Shown in pieces: positions 21,919 through 22,278 of a stretch of 22,278 nucleotides of DNA. Each line of letters starts with the position of its first letter. Position 1 is the first letter of the stretch. The translations under genes were made by a program, and so were the position numbers. The stretch comes from a virus, in the IMG/VR virus record IMGVR_UViG_3300042549_003410, positions 1 through 22,278 of that record. One strand, given 5' to 3'. The notes under the pieces are model-generated. The model was not told where the DNA came from, did no database searches, and worked only from the letters and a program-made list of their open reading frames with translations.

Positions 21919-22263
21919 GTGCCAAAGGTTTACGTTGTCTCAGAGACTACGCAACACAACATAGCAAGCGCTCTGGACTACGGCCAGATCGAAACCATTC
22001 TGCCGCCCAACGCGCAGATTGCTTTCTCAGTTGTACCGACAGTCCGCCGCATCCAGCGCAAGCTGGAGAAATTTTCCGATGAGGACTTTTTGCTCCTCAT
22101 TGGAGACCCATCTGCCATAGGCATTGCCTGTGCAGTAGCTGCCAGTAAAAACAATGGCCGCTTTAAGTGTCTCAAATGGGACAAGCGTGAAAGACGCTAC
22201 ATTCCATTGGAGGTTGATTTGTTCAAGAAAGGAGAATTAGATGAGTCTTACGAATTTATTTGA
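21919..22263 (+). CDS. Conserved-type phage hypothetical protein (114 aa), GTG start
   Basis: A 114-residue protein starting at GTG 21919, with a consensus AAAGGAG at 21904-21910. It begins MPKVYVVSETTQHNIASALD and contains AQIAFSVVPTVRRIQRKLEK, DFLLLIGDPSAIGIACAVAA and KCLKWDKRERRYIPLEVDL. The LLLIGDPSAIG stretch looks like a strand-turn-helix of an alpha/beta fold, with no catalytic signature I recognise. Proteins of this pattern occur in early regions of other phages, with unknown role. It is the first rightward gene after the divergent region, hence probably early-expressed, and overlaps the next gene by 23 bp. Confidence 0.85.
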   Translation: MPKVYVVSETTQHNIASALDYGQIETILPPNAQIAFSVVPTVRRIQRKLEKFSDEDFLLLIGDPSAIGIACAVAASKNNGRFKCLKWDKRERRYIPLEVDLFKKGELDESYEFI

Positions 22264-22278
22264 AGATGACGCAGGTGC
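22241..22278 (+). CDS. 5' end of a further early gene (partial, truncated by window edge)
   Basis: ATG 22241 is preceded by AAGAAAGGAG (22227-22236), one of the best ribosome-binding sites in the window, 4 bases before the start. The frame is open to the edge and reads MSLTNLFEDDAG. It overlaps the previous gene by 23 bp in another frame. Too short to identify; position suggests a replication or DNA-metabolism gene. Confidence 0.65.
   Translation, partial: MSLTNLFEDDAG

Overview
The window is a stretch of a tailed-phage genome, most likely a podovirus-like phage of a Gram-negative (proteobacterial) host. It may also come from an uncultured phage or metagenomic contig. The evidence is a long rightward run of virion and lysis genes with almost no intergenic space, many ATGA/TAATG stop-start overlaps, a GH108 endolysin next to a 3TM-type holin, a tail fibre ending in an S74 auto-processing chaperone, a probable tail-nozzle protein and four very large internal-virion/ejection-like proteins. 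No integrase, terminase, capsid, polymerase, tRNA or CRISPR array is visible. The host assignment is inference only.

Layout. (1) 1-70 is the end of an upstream tail gene. 81-3812 is the repeat-rich tail fibre, followed by three small genes (3814-4558). (2) 4569-6129 is the lysis cassette: a single-pass membrane protein, the endolysin and the holin, chained by 1-4 base overlaps. (3) 6203-9256 holds a 52-codon lysine-rich gene too short for ordinary ORF calling, the probable nozzle protein, a jelly-roll-like protein and a small beta protein. (4) 9257-9361 is an unusually structured leader with a good sigma70-like promoter and a perfect 9-bp stem that covers the next ribosome-binding site. (5) 9362-19116 encodes four large proteins (737, 697, 684 and 1126 aa) that look like an ejection/internal-virion set. 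(6) A 46-codon gene and a small membrane protein close the rightward block. (7) From 21834 down to 19697 the leftward strand carries a SNF2-type helicase and a RecB/Cas4-like PD-(D/E)XK nuclease, whose 3' end overlaps the membrane-protein gene tail to tail. (8) A short divergent control region with two palindromes (21835-21918) separates these from a new rightward set beginning with a conserved hypothetical protein and a truncated gene.

How it fits together. The fibre recognises the host. The nozzle and neighbouring beta-rich proteins probably belong to the tail or neck. The four large proteins are probably carried in the particle and injected with DNA. The endolysin, holin and membrane-anchored neighbour release progeny. 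The leftward helicase-nuclease pair belongs to DNA metabolism and marks the border between the structural and replication modules. The most interesting unexplained signals are the RBS-sequestering leader at 9257-9361 with its coupled leader ORF, the lysis-cassette membrane protein of unknown function, the paired palindromes in the divergent region and the overlooked small genes.
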